DNA from: Sphingobium sp. CAP-1
Lineage (GTDB): Bacteria > Pseudomonadota > Alphaproteobacteria > Sphingomonadales > Sphingomonadaceae
Direction of reading: 5' to 3'
NCBI RefSeq assembly: GCF_009720145.1
Contig: NZ_CP046253.1
Location: 248,001 to 312,000 of the forward strand
Length of the DNA stretch: 64,000 nt
In this document: piece by piece, positions 53,891-63,259 of the stretch
How the letters are laid out: every line of letters starts with the position of its first letter
Numbering within the stretch: position 1 is the stretch's first letter
Made by a program: the position numbers and the translations under genes
Notes under the pieces: model-generated
Database searches by the model: none
What the model saw: only the letters and a program-made list of their open reading frames with translations
Told to the model about the DNA's origin: nothing

Positions 53891-55141
53891 TTAATGCAGC
53901 CGTTCGGCGACGATGCCCGCGTCGATCAGCGCCGCCAGCCGGGCTTCATCGACACCCAGCAGGTCGGTCAGAACGTTCCGCGTATCTTCGCCCGACCGGG
54001 GCGGCGCGCGGCGATAATCGGCCGGCGTTTTCGACAATTTGCCGGGATAACCCAATATCTTGACCGGCGTGCCGTCGGACCGGACCATATTCTGTATCAC
54101 ACCCCGCGCCGCGATTTGCGGATCGGCCAGGATATGGGGGATGTCGTTCACGCGCCCGCCGGGCAGCTTGGCCGCTTCCATCGCGGCGATCAGGTCGTCC
54201 GACTGCCATTTGGCGATCGCCGGTCCCATCTCCTCCTGCAAGGCGTGGCGATTGGGCGACCGCCCGCCATTGTCCCTGAAGCGCGGATCGTCGGGCAGAT
54301 CGGGCCGCCCGATCAGTTCGCAGAAGCTGCGGAACTGCCGGTCATTGCCCAACGCCACCAATATGTCGCCATCGGCACAGGCAAAATCCTGATAGGGCAC
54401 GGTATTGGGATGTTCATTGCCCAGCCGGCGGGGCAACATTCCGCCATTCATATAGTTGGACGCCTGATTGGCCAGCAACGCGACCTGCGTATCCAGCAGG
54501 GCCATGTCGACATGCTGCCCTTCGCCGGTGCGATCGCGATGGGCCAGCGCGGCCAGGATCGAGATCGCCGAATATAGCCCCGTCACCAGATCGCTGATCG
54601 GAATGCCCACTTTCATCGGCCCGCCGCCCGGCTCGTCGTCGGGGCGCCCCGTGACCGACATCAGGCCGCTCATCCCCTGAATCAGAAAGTCATAGCCGCC
54701 CCGGTCCTTATAGGGACCGTCCTGTCCGAATCCGGTGATCGAACAATAGATCAGCTTCGGGTTGATCTCCGACAGTGATGCGTAGTCGAGACCATATTTG
54801 ACCAGTCCGCCGACGCGGAAATTCTCGACCACGATATCGCAATCCATCGCGATCTGCCGGATCAGTTCGGCGCCGCGCGGATCGGCCAGGTTGATCGCGA
54901 CCGACTTCTTGTTGCGGTTGGCGCACAGATAATAGGCTGCGTCCTTCGATCCGTCCTCCAGGAAGGGCGGTCCCCAGCGGCGGGTGTCGTCGCCTTGCCC
55001 CGGCTGTTCGATCTTGATGACCTCAGCGCCCAGATCGCCCAATATCTGCGTACACCATGGGCCTGCCAGCACGCGGGACAGGTCCAGCACCTTCATCCCG
55101 GCCAGCGGGCCGGTGGCCTTTGCATCCATATTCTCGCTCAT
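53891..55141 (-). CDS. CaiB/BaiF-type (class III) CoA-transferase
   Basis: A 416-residue family III CoA-transferase that moves CoA between carboxylic acids. The opening LDLSRVLAGPWCTQILGDLGAEVIKIE, the segment NRNKKSVAINL, and GYDFLIQGMSGLMSVTG with the catalytic aspartate are seen. Family members activate bile acids (BaiF), carnitine and aromatic acids. Its ATG overlaps the enoyl-CoA hydratase stop by four bases. With that hydratase it could start a CoA-dependent degradation of an acid. Confidence 0.91.
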   Translation of the reverse strand: MSENMDAKATGPLAGMKVLDLSRVLAGPWCTQILGDLGAEVIKIEQPGQGDDTRRWGPPFLEDGSKDAAYYLCANRNKKSVAINLADPRGAELIRQIAMDCDIVVENFRVGGLVKYGLDYASLSEINPKLIYCSITGFGQDGPYKDRGGYDFLIQGMSGLMSVTGRPDDEPGGGPMKVGIPISDLVTGLYSAISILAALAHRDRTGEGQHVDMALLDTQVALLANQASNYMNGGMLPRRLGNEHPNTVPYQDFACADGDILVALGNDRQFRSFCELIGRPDLPDDPRFRDNGGRSPNRHALQEEMGPAIAKWQSDDLIAAMEAAKLPGGRVNDIPHILADPQIAARGVIQNMVRSDGTPVKILGYPGKLSKTPADYRRAPPRSGEDTRNVLTDLLGVDEARLAALIDAGIVAERLH

Positions 55142-55938
55142 TTGTTTTTGAACTCCGGCGCGCGCTTGCCGAGGAAGGCGGCGATCGCTTCCTGATGGTC
55201 CTCGCTATAATGGGCCAGCGCCTGATAGCCGGCCGCCAGTTCCAGCAGCGTGGGCAGCTTCATATGCGCGCCCTCGCGCATCAGGCGCTTGGCCATGCGG
55301 GTGGCGTGGCCCGGATTGGCGGCGATCTTCGCCGCCAGCGCCTGCGCCCGCGGCAGTAGCGCGTCGCCCGCTGTCACTTCGGCCACCAGTCCATAGTCGA
55401 GCGCGGTCGCCGCATCGATCGCATCGCCGGTCAGCGTCATCAGATTGGCGCGCTGCGGCCCGATCAGCCGGGGGAGCAGCCATCCGCCGCCGCCGCCCGG
55501 AATGATGCCCAGCTTTACATAGCTTTCCGCGACCACCGCGCTGTCGGCCATGATGCGGATGTCGCACATGCAGGCGATGTCGAGGCCCAACCCGATCGCC
55601 GGGCCGTTGATCGCGGCGATGATCGGCACTTCCAGTTCGCTGATCGCCGGGCCGATCATCTGGACGCTGGTGCGATAGCTATTGCGGATCTCATAGGGGC
55701 TGCCGCCGAACATGCCCACCCGGTCGGCCATATTCTTCACATTGCCGCCCGCGCAGAACGCCTTGCCCGCGCCGGTCAGCACGATCGCGCGGACCGACGT
55801 GTCGCGGGCCATATCGCGGCAGAAATCGACGATCGCCTCGCTATGCTCGACCTCGGAAATGGCGTTGCGCTCTTCAGGGCGGTTGAAGGTCGCCGTGACG
55901 ACGGCACCGTCGCGCTCGACAAGAAGGAAGGGGGACAT
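55138..55938 (-). CDS. Enoyl-CoA hydratase/isomerase family protein
   Basis: A 266-residue crotonase-fold protein. GKAFCAGGNVKNM and INGPAIGLGLDIACMCDIRIMA form the oxyanion hole, and KLGIIPGGGGGWLLPR is the region of the second catalytic residue, here without the usual glutamate at that site. ATG 55938 has GGAG about nine bases upstream; longer upstream frames lack one. It diverges from the LysR gene and is first in the minus-strand unit. Confidence 0.88.
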   Translation of the reverse strand: MSPFLLVERDGAVVTATFNRPEERNAISEVEHSEAIVDFCRDMARDTSVRAIVLTGAGKAFCAGGNVKNMADRVGMFGGSPYEIRNSYRTSVQMIGPAISELEVPIIAAINGPAIGLGLDIACMCDIRIMADSAVVAESYVKLGIIPGGGGGWLLPRLIGPQRANLMTLTGDAIDAATALDYGLVAEVTAGDALLPRAQALAAKIAANPGHATRMAKRLMREGAHMKLPTLLELAAGYQALAHYSEDHQEAIAAFLGKRAPEFKNK

Positions 55939-56046
55939 GGCAATATTCTCCAACGGCAATCGGTCGGGTTCGTGCCAAAATGCTAGGCTTTCCAGAGAAG
56001 CCAAGCTAATATTGATTTTCGTTTTTTCGATACACAGGAACTATCG

Positions 56047-56931
56047 ATGGAATTGCGCCAGCTACGCTATTTCGTGACCCTGGCCGACACGCGCAATTTC
56101 CATCGCGCCGCCGAACGGCTCAACATGTCCCAGCCGCCCCTGACCGTCGCCATCCGCAAGCTGGAGGAGCAACTGGGTACACCCCTGTTCGAGCGCGGAT
56201 CGCGGGGGGTGACGCTGACGCCCGCCGGCCGCGCTTCGCTCGACATTGCCCGCGCCACGCTGGCGCAGGCCGATCGTTTTCGTGAAGCCGTGCGCGAAGG
56301 CGCCATGGGGGAGCGGGGCCGGCTGCGCGTGGGGTTCGTCGGCTCGGCGACCTTTGATCTGCTGCCGCGGATCATCCCCGAATATCGCCGGCTCTATCCG
56401 CTGGTCGAACTGGTGCTGGAGGAGGCGACCAGTATAGAGATCGCCCGCGGGCTGGCGGCGGGAGAGCTGGATGTGGGCCTTGTCCGCCTGCCGTTGATGG
56501 AAATCGCGGCGGTCGATGTCCAGCCCGTGGACCAGGACGAAATGTATGCCGCCCTGCCTGACAGCAGCCGCTTCGCGCGGGCCGACACGGTGCGGCTTGA
56601 CGCGCTGGCTGACGAGCCCTTCATCCTGCAAAGCCGGATCAGCGTGCTGCATTCCACGACCCTGACCGCCTGCCATGAAGCCGGCTTCGTTCCCCGCGTC
56701 GCGCAGGAGGCGGCGCAGCTCAGCGCCGTGCTGGCCCTGGTGCGGTCGGGCCTTGGCGTCGCGCTCGTGCCTTCGCGCGCGGCCTGTTCGGTGCCGCAGG
56801 GGGTGCGACTGGTGCGCCTTGCCCGCCGCGTGCCGATCACAACCGGGGTCGCCCTGCCGCGCAGCGGCGCCAGCCCGCTCGCCCGCAACTTCACCGCCAT
56901 CGCCATCGATACCGAAATGATATCAAAATAG
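56047..56931 (+). CDS. LysR family transcriptional regulator
   Basis: A 294-residue LysR regulator. The first 60 residues MELRQLRYFVTLADTRNFHRAAERLNMSQPPLTVAIRKLEEQLG form the winged helix-turn-helix, and the rest is a type 2 periplasmic-binding-like effector domain (GFVGSATFDLLP, VLALVRSGLGVALVPS). It faces the minus-strand unit starting at 55938 and probably controls it; the spacing of 108 bases is typical of divergent LysR targets. The downstream ACAD pair follows 85 bases later in the same direction. Confidence 0.92.
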   Translation: MELRQLRYFVTLADTRNFHRAAERLNMSQPPLTVAIRKLEEQLGTPLFERGSRGVTLTPAGRASLDIARATLAQADRFREAVREGAMGERGRLRVGFVGSATFDLLPRIIPEYRRLYPLVELVLEEATSIEIARGLAAGELDVGLVRLPLMEIAAVDVQPVDQDEMYAALPDSSRFARADTVRLDALADEPFILQSRISVLHSTTLTACHEAGFVPRVAQEAAQLSAVLALVRSGLGVALVPSRAACSVPQGVRLVRLARRVPITTGVALPRSGASPLARNFTAIAIDTEMISK

Positions 56932-57016
56932 GGAAATATGATATTGGACAGAGACAGGGCGATGATGCGATTCACTTGTTCGCTTCGCTGTCTCATTCCT
57001 TTTTTCCGAGGCCGAT

Positions 57017-58171
57017 TTGTTCGACACCCTTTCCCTCTCCGCCTTGCCCCCGGAAGATGAAGCGCTGCGCCCCGCGCTGCGCGCGCTGATCGCGGAAGCG
57101 ATCGCCGATCTTCCCGTTCACCGTCGCGCCCGCTCCTGGCAGGGCTTCGACGCCGCGTTCAGCCGCAAGCTGGGGCAGGCGGGCTATCTCGGACTGTCGC
57201 TGCCGAAGGAATATGGCGGCGTCGGCCGCGGCCCCTTCACGCGTTTCGTGGTGGTGGAGGAACTGCTGTCCGCCGGCGCGCCCGTCGCGGGCCACTGGAT
57301 CGCCGACCGCCAGAGCGGCCCGCTGATCCGCCATTATGGCACGGAAGAACAGCGGCAATTCTACCTGCCCCGGATTTCCAGGGGCGAGGCGCTATTCTGT
57401 ATCGGGATGAGCGAACCGGGTTCCGGCTCCGATCTTGCCAGCGTGCGCAGCCGTGCCGACCGTCAGGCGGATGGCGGCTGGCTGCTCAATGGGCAAAAGA
57501 TCTGGACCACCAATGCGATGCACAGCGATTATATGATCGCGCTGGTCCGCACCTCCGGCACCGGCGCTGATCGGCAATCGGGCCTGTCGCAGTTGATCGT
57601 CGACCTCAAGCTGCCCGGCATCACCATCCGTCCGATCATCGACCTGACCGGCGACGCCCATTTCGCCGAAGTCTTTTTCGACAATGTGCGCCTCGCCCCC
57701 GATGCGCTGATCGGTGAGGAAGGGCAGGGGTGGAAGCAGGTCACGGCCGAACTCGCCTTCGAACGCAGCGGCCCCGAACGCATCTATTCCTCGGTCGTGC
57801 TGATCGACGCATGGGTGCGCCATCTGGACGCCGTCGGCCGCAAGGACAGCGCCACGCTGCGCCTCGTTGGCTCGCTGACCGCACAGCTTGCGGTGCTGCG
57901 GGAAATGTCGCTCGCCGTCACCGCCCGGCTGGTGGCCGGCGAAAGCCCGGTGGTCGAAGCGTCGCTGATGAAGGATCTGGGCACCGGCTTCGAACAGGCC
58001 GTGCCGCAACTGATCGGCGACGATCTGGCATCCCATCCCGACGAGGCGGTGGACGCGGAACTGTATCGCACCCTGCTCTATGTCACCCATATCGCGCCCA
58101 GCTTCTCGCTGCGTGGCGGCACCCGCGAAATCCTGCGCGGCATCATCGCCCGCGGCCTTGGCCTGCGCTGA
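57017..58171 (+). CDS. Acyl-CoA dehydrogenase, large (FAD-binding) type
   Basis: A 384-residue acyl-CoA dehydrogenase. The flavin/substrate loop IGMSEPGSGSDLASV is present and the C-terminal FSLRGGTREILRGIIARGLGLR is similar to the usual TxxIQR segment but with Arg-Glu-Ile. No ATG lies near the start of homology, so TTG 57017 is taken as start; GAGG lies upstream. Followed 19 bases later by a small-type partner. Together they make a third heteromeric dehydrogenase in the window. Confidence 0.83.
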   Translation: MFDTLSLSALPPEDEALRPALRALIAEAIADLPVHRRARSWQGFDAAFSRKLGQAGYLGLSLPKEYGGVGRGPFTRFVVVEELLSAGAPVAGHWIADRQSGPLIRHYGTEEQRQFYLPRISRGEALFCIGMSEPGSGSDLASVRSRADRQADGGWLLNGQKIWTTNAMHSDYMIALVRTSGTGADRQSGLSQLIVDLKLPGITIRPIIDLTGDAHFAEVFFDNVRLAPDALIGEEGQGWKQVTAELAFERSGPERIYSSVVLIDAWVRHLDAVGRKDSATLRLVGSLTAQLAVLREMSLAVTARLVAGESPVVEASLMKDLGTGFEQAVPQLIGDDLASHPDEAVDAELYRTLLYVTHIAPSFSLRGGTREILRGIIARGLGLR

Positions 58172-58190
58172 GGCGGGAAGGACGACCATC

Positions 58191-59114
58191 ATGGATATGC
58201 ACGAACTGATCGACCCTTTTGCCCGCCTGATCGAGGATGTCTGCACCCCTGCGGCCATCCGCGCGATCGAGGCAGGCGGCGATGCCGCGCCGATGTGGCA
58301 GGCTTTCACGGACTCCGGCTTTCTCGACGCGCTCGTGGCGGAGGAGGCCGGCGGCGCAGGTCTGTCGCTGGCTGATGCCGCACCGCTGATCGCCCTGCTT
58401 GGCTATCATGCCGTCCCGCTGCCGGTGGGCGACAGCATGATCGCCCGCGCCCTGCTGGCGGCTGCCGGCATGGACGTGCCGGACGGCCCGATCGCGATCG
58501 CAACCGGCCATGGCCCGGTACCCTTTGCGGGTGTCGCCGGCCATATTCTCGCCGGATCGTCGGAAGCGCCGGTGCTGACCGTCGCCGGGGGCGAACCGAC
58601 CGGGGTGCATCATGATATCGACGCCTATGTCTCTGGCGTCGACGGCAGGGCGCTGCGCCCGATCGCCGCGATCTTGCGCGCCCTGCTCATGTCGGGCGCG
58701 ACCGAACGGGTCATGGAAATGACCGTCGCCTATGCCAATGAACGCACCCAGTTCGGCAAGCCTATCGGCAAGCAGCAGGCGGTGCAGCAGCAATTGTCCG
58801 TTCTCGCCGAACAGGCCGTCGCTGCCCGCATTGCCGCCGCCATCGGTGCGCGCTCCGGCCTGTCGCCGCGTCCGGCCGATGCCGCCATCGCCAAACATGG
58901 CGCCAGCCTTGCCGCCGCGCAGGTCGCGGCCATTGCGCACGCCGTCCATGGCGCGATCGGCATCAGCGAGGAATATGACCTGCAATTGCTGACCCGCCGC
59001 CTGCATGGCTGGCGGTTGGCGGACGGGTCGGAAAGCTATTGGGCGGGCGTGCTGGGCGACCTGCGCCTGGCCGATTCCACCCAATCCACCGCCGACTTCA
59101 TACGCGCCGCCTGA
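58191..59114 (+). CDS. Acyl-CoA dehydrogenase, small (partner) type
   Basis: A 307-residue acyl-CoA dehydrogenase family protein. It lacks the FAD loop of the large type and ends in HAVHGAIGISEEYDLQLLTRRLHGWR. ATG 58191 starts MDMHELIDPF; an upstream frame open to 58080 is inside the large gene. It is short for the family (the central beta domain seems reduced), like other degenerate partner subunits of alpha2beta2 dehydrogenases. Confidence 0.82.
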   Translation: MDMHELIDPFARLIEDVCTPAAIRAIEAGGDAAPMWQAFTDSGFLDALVAEEAGGAGLSLADAAPLIALLGYHAVPLPVGDSMIARALLAAAGMDVPDGPIAIATGHGPVPFAGVAGHILAGSSEAPVLTVAGGEPTGVHHDIDAYVSGVDGRALRPIAAILRALLMSGATERVMEMTVAYANERTQFGKPIGKQQAVQQQLSVLAEQAVAARIAAAIGARSGLSPRPADAAIAKHGASLAAAQVAAIAHAVHGAIGISEEYDLQLLTRRLHGWRLADGSESYWAGVLGDLRLADSTQSTADFIRAA

Positions 59115-59150
59115 TCTGGTCTGGCCAAGGCAAAAGAGGAAAGATTAGTC

Positions 59151-60581
59151 ATGTCGACGCCCCGCCCGATCTTCGACGGTCAGGAACGCAGCACCGGCTC
59201 GCTCGGCACGATGGATCTGGTCAATCCCGCCACTGGCGAGTTGATCGCCACCCTGCCCAAATGTGGCGAGGAGGAAGCGCTGGAAGCCGCGCGCCTGTCG
59301 GTCGAGGGCTTTGCGACATGGTCGGCCATGTCGCCCTTCGACCGGTCGAAGATCATGCGACGCGCCGCCGATCTGATGCGGGCTGAAGCCGATGACGCCG
59401 CCGTGGAAATGACGCGGGAACAGGGCAAGCCGCTGGCGCAGGCGCGCGGCGAATGGCTGGGTTCCGCCGACCTGCTCGACTGGTATGCCGAAGAGGGGCG
59501 GCGCGCCTATGGCCGCCTGATCCCCACCCGCGCCGCCGACATGCGCTGGGCCGTGCATCGTCGCCCGGTCGGCCCGGTGGCGGCCTTCACCCCGTGGAAT
59601 TTTCCGGCCTGGACGCCGATGCAGAAGGTTGCGCCCGCGCTGGCGGCGGGCTGCTCTGTCGTCCTCAAACCGGCGGAGGAAACGCCCGGCACCGCCTGCC
59701 GCATTGCAAAGGCGCTGCTCGCAGCCGGCCTGCCGCCAAAGGCGCTGACCATCCTCTGGGGTGATGCGCCCGCCATTTCCGCTACGCTCTGCGCCGCGCC
59801 GGAAATTCACAAGGTCACGCTCACCGGTTCCACCCGTGTCGGCCGCCTGCTGGCGAGCGTCGCCGGACAGCATCTCAAGAAGGTGACGATGGAACTGGGC
59901 GGCCACAATCCCGTCATCGTCGCCCGCGATGCGGACCTCGCTACGGTCGTGCCGCTCGCCGCCGAATTCAAGTTCCGCAATAGCGGTCAGGTCTGTGTGT
60001 CGCCCACCCGTTTCCTGATCGAACAGCCGCTTTATGCCGATTTCGTGGCCGGCGTGACCGAAGCGGCAAAGGCGCTGCGCGTCGGCAACGGCATGGACGC
60101 CGATATCCAGATGGGGCCGCTCACCACGCCGGGCCAGCTTTCCAAGATCGAAGCGCTCAGCGCCGATGCGGTGCAGCGCGGCGCCACGCTGGAAACGGGC
60201 GGATCGCGGATCGGCAATAGCGGCTATTTCTTCGAACCCACCATCCTGTCGGGCATGACGCCGGACATGGAGGCGATGAACGAGGAGCCTTTCGGCCCGC
60301 TGATGCTGGTCATGCCGGTGGCCGATATCGACGCCGCGCTGGCCGAAGCCAATCGCCTTCCTTACGGTCTGGCGTCCTATGCCTTCACCAACAGCCTCAG
60401 CACCGAACGCAGGATCGTCGCGGGGATCGAGGCGGGGATGCTGGGCCTCAATCATTTCGCCATGGCCATGCCCGAAACCCCCTTCGGCGGCATCGGCGAC
60501 AGCGGCTTGGGATCCGAAGGCGGGATCGAGGGGATGGACGCCTATTTGCGGCCCTTCCTGGTCAGCGCCAGGGTCGCCTGA
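59151..60581 (+). CDS. NAD(P)-dependent aldehyde dehydrogenase
   Basis: A 476-residue aldehyde dehydrogenase. FTPWNFPAWTPMQKVAPALAAGC is the cofactor-entry segment, VTMELGGHNPVIV holds the general-base glutamate and FRNSGQVCVSPTRF the nucleophilic cysteine. It is nearest in pattern to succinate-semialdehyde dehydrogenases. Its place after the acyl-CoA dehydrogenase pair fits oxidation of an aldehyde to the acid that is then activated. The stop lies nine bases from the converging membrane-protein gene. Confidence 0.92.
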   Translation: MSTPRPIFDGQERSTGSLGTMDLVNPATGELIATLPKCGEEEALEAARLSVEGFATWSAMSPFDRSKIMRRAADLMRAEADDAAVEMTREQGKPLAQARGEWLGSADLLDWYAEEGRRAYGRLIPTRAADMRWAVHRRPVGPVAAFTPWNFPAWTPMQKVAPALAAGCSVVLKPAEETPGTACRIAKALLAAGLPPKALTILWGDAPAISATLCAAPEIHKVTLTGSTRVGRLLASVAGQHLKKVTMELGGHNPVIVARDADLATVVPLAAEFKFRNSGQVCVSPTRFLIEQPLYADFVAGVTEAAKALRVGNGMDADIQMGPLTTPGQLSKIEALSADAVQRGATLETGGSRIGNSGYFFEPTILSGMTPDMEAMNEEPFGPLMLVMPVADIDAALAEANRLPYGLASYAFTNSLSTERRIVAGIEAGMLGLNHFAMAMPETPFGGIGDSGLGSEGGIEGMDAYLRPFLVSARVA

Positions 60582-60590
60582 CCGACGGGT

Positions 60591-61028
60591 TCAGGCCCGA
60601 ACGAACAGGATCATCGCCAGAAAGCCGCCGCCCAGCAGCAGGTTCAGCGGCACCAGCGCGCGCATCGCCCCGCGCCGGGCCGGATCGCTAAAGCGCAGCA
60701 CGACCATCGCCGGGGTCAGCAACAGCCACAATTCGGCGATGATGACCGCAATGGCGCCGGCAAGGGCGATGGCCGGTCCATGGTCGGTCGCCAGATGGGT
60801 GAAGGTGCGCTGGGGCAGGGGCGACACTTGTCCCCCGATCATCAGGCCGACGCACATCGGCACGATGAAGATCAGCGGCACCAGCCAGGTCGCGCCGCTG
60901 ACGGCATTGCTCACCATCCCGCCGCACCGTTCCGACCCCGGCCATGTCTGCCGGATCGTCGCCGCCAGCGGGAACAGCAGCGCCAGCGGCAGCAGCGCCG
61001 CCGGCCCGGTCGCGATCAGGGCGCTCAT
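60591..61028 (-). CDS. Small integral membrane protein, unknown function
   Basis: A 145-residue very hydrophobic protein with about four membrane segments (near residues 10-25, 45-65, 85-105 and 125-143). I do not recognise a family. Its ATG overlaps the stop of the sterol-desaturase-like gene (ATGA), so the two are coupled and it may be a partner or accessory of that enzyme. This is inference from position only. Confidence 0.7.
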   Translation of the reverse strand: MSALIATGPAALLPLALLFPLAATIRQTWPGSERCGGMVSNAVSGATWLVPLIFIVPMCVGLMIGGQVSPLPQRTFTHLATDHGPAIALAGAIAVIIAELWLLLTPAMVVLRFSDPARRGAMRALVPLNLLLGGGFLAMILFVRA

Positions 61029-61942
61029 TGACCGGCCATTTTGGATGCGCCCCGGTCGATCACCAGCGGGTCGGGTGCATGATGCGCCTCGAACGTCTTG
61101 CCCGGCTTGCCCAGCAGCACCTTCATCTTGGCGATGGCGTCCGGCGCGGCGCGCACGTCCCGCGCGAGATAGCGATATTCATGCGTCAAAACCGTCAGCG
61201 GATTGCCCGATCGCGGTTGCCGGGTGATGCCGAACACCGGCGGCTCGCTCTCTTCCAGCCGCTGATAAGTGCCGAAAATATGGTCCCATATCATCAGCAG
61301 CCCGCCATAATTCCGGTCGAGATAAATGGGATTGCAGGCGTGATGCACGGCGTGGTTGCTCGGCGTCACGAACAGCCATTCGAACCAGGGCGCCAGCCGG
61401 CCAACCCGCTGCGTATGGCAAAAGGTCTGGAAGGCGGGAATGTTGATCGCCATGAATACCAGGATGACAGGGTTGAACCCCAGCAGCGCCAGCGGCGTCC
61501 ATGTCACCAGCCGGTAGACGGTCGACAGCGGCGTATGCCGCAGATTGACCGTGAAATCATAGGTTTCGGCCGAATGGTGGATCGAATGATCGGCCCAGAA
61601 GATGCGCAGTTCATGGCCCGCCCGGTGAAAGATGTAGAAGGCCAGTTCGCCGGTCAGGAAATAGAGCGGCAGCGTCCACCAGTTCACCGGCACGCGCAGC
61701 GGCGTCAATTGCCAGGCCGCCGTCAGCGCCGCGATCAGCAGGGTGTTGGCAATCACCCCCTCCATCAGCGGTCCCAGGGGGAAGAACAGATAATTATGCC
61801 CCATTTCGCGGCTGAACGGGCGTTGCCCCTCGCGCCAGCGCAGGAAGGATTCCGCGATCAGGCAGAACAGCAGCAAAATGCCGCCGCCAAAGCCGAAGAG
61901 GGTGATCGTCTCCACCACCTCCTGCACGAAGGGTTCGTTCAT
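61025..61942 (-). CDS. Sterol desaturase/fatty acid hydroxylase superfamily membrane protein
   Basis: A 305-residue membrane enzyme with several hydrophobic segments and the three histidine boxes of the superfamily: HRAGH, HSIHHS and HAVHH. It would use a di-iron centre and oxygen to hydroxylate or desaturate a lipid or sterol-like substrate. ATG 61942 begins MNEPFVQEV; a longer frame upstream to 62071 is not needed. It is divergent from the unrecognised oxygenase-like gene at 62176 across a 233-base region. Confidence 0.88.
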   Translation of the reverse strand: MNEPFVQEVVETITLFGFGGGILLLFCLIAESFLRWREGQRPFSREMGHNYLFFPLGPLMEGVIANTLLIAALTAAWQLTPLRVPVNWWTLPLYFLTGELAFYIFHRAGHELRIFWADHSIHHSAETYDFTVNLRHTPLSTVYRLVTWTPLALLGFNPVILVFMAINIPAFQTFCHTQRVGRLAPWFEWLFVTPSNHAVHHACNPIYLDRNYGGLLMIWDHIFGTYQRLEESEPPVFGITRQPRSGNPLTVLTHEYRYLARDVRAAPDAIAKMKVLLGKPGKTFEAHHAPDPLVIDRGASKMAGQ

Positions 61943-62175
61943 CGCTCTCCCCCGAACCTGTCCGCCTGTTGCGGCGCTTTGTCCGCAAACATACGCTTGC
62001 CATACCCCGTTGCCAAGCGCCGGGTGCGCAATGAAGGGGCAATTTGGCACTTCATCCGGCCAATAGCGCAATTTATCTCATATTATGATACGCGACCCGG
62101 AGGTTTTAATTGAACGAAAGCGTGTAATGAACTATCGGAAGAGTCGGTCCACAATCCTCATCAGGAGAGGTTTTC

Positions 62176-63255
62176 ATGCTCAGTGAGTCGCAACAGCGGC
62201 ATCTGTCCGACATTCTTCAGCCGGTGTCGCCGCCGCGCCAGCTCGACAATATCTTCACCGAAGATCAGCGCCGCCGGCTGCTGGACGTGGTGCATGGCGG
62301 CGAATGGCAGCTCATCATCGCGCAGCATTTCGCCAGCGCCGAAGAACTGATCGCTACCTTTGCCGGCGGTTTCCCCGAAGGGTTCGAGCCGACGCTGGAC
62401 ATGTTCCTGACGCCGACCTTCCGTGGCTTCTACGCCAATTATTCGACCGCTCTCTATCCTGAACTGCACGATATTTTCTATAATGAGACGTTCCTTGGCC
62501 ACGCCAAATCCTACTGGAACGCCGAATATGCCAAGCCGCAGATGATGTTGTTCAACGTCAACGGGCCGTGCGGCAACAATGATCCGGGTCATCTCGATTC
62601 GCCCAGCTTCCGCGGCATCCGCTACGAAAATTCGCCGACCTGGCTCTGCTCGATCATGGGCCGCTCCGGCCTGTTCCAGGATTATCTGATCAAGATGGCG
62701 CAGGTCATCACCTGGTTCAGCCATGATCCGGCGAGCGGCTTCACTTACTGGCCCAAGGGGCCGCTGGCGAAGCCGGAACGGCTGGCCTCGCCCGTCTATA
62801 ATCGCGGCGTGCTGGTCCAGAATGAGATGATGGTCCATCGCGGCGAAGCCAATGGCGCGATCGAACGGCAGCGGCCGGCCGGTCTGGGCTTCAATAGCCT
62901 CTTCACCGGCGAAGCGGGCGATCGCGACGGCTGGCTGGTCAAGACCGGCGACCAGGTGATCGAACGCTATCACACCGACGATCTGCGCTTCCTGGTGCAT
63001 TGGTCGGCCGAAGTGTTCGAGGATTATGCCGAACTCAAGAAGAATATGGACGGTTCGGACAACCTCACCCATGATCGCGTGTTCGAAACGCTGATCAAGG
63101 ATGTCCGTTCGCGCGGCATTCAGATCGAAACGCCGACCGATCCGATGCACGACCCGCTTTTCATCAAGGCGCTGAACGATGCCTATGATTATGGCGGTCC
63201 CGCCGAATATCCGGCAGAGGCGCCGCGCGGCGGCCTATATGCGGACGCCGCATAA
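62176..63255 (+). CDS. Unrecognised oxygenase-like protein, paralogue of 2628-3680
   Basis: A 359-residue soluble protein, full-length homologue of the protein at 2628-3680. The conserved HxD is His139/Asp141 in PGHLDSPSFRG, the distal histidine His221 in QNEMMVHRGEANG, and an arginine pair follows at 231 and 233. Other shared parts are FTYWPKG and LRFLVHWSAEVFEDYAEL. The pattern resembles an Fe(II)/2-oxoglutarate oxygenase, but the family is not one I know. GGAGAGG precedes the ATG. The copy lies on the far side of the steroid locus from its paralogue. Confidence 0.8.
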   Translation: MLSESQQRHLSDILQPVSPPRQLDNIFTEDQRRRLLDVVHGGEWQLIIAQHFASAEELIATFAGGFPEGFEPTLDMFLTPTFRGFYANYSTALYPELHDIFYNETFLGHAKSYWNAEYAKPQMMLFNVNGPCGNNDPGHLDSPSFRGIRYENSPTWLCSIMGRSGLFQDYLIKMAQVITWFSHDPASGFTYWPKGPLAKPERLASPVYNRGVLVQNEMMVHRGEANGAIERQRPAGLGFNSLFTGEAGDRDGWLVKTGDQVIERYHTDDLRFLVHWSAEVFEDYAELKKNMDGSDNLTHDRVFETLIKDVRSRGIQIETPTDPMHDPLFIKALNDAYDYGGPAEYPAEAPRGGLYADAA

Positions 63256-63259
63256 TCGG

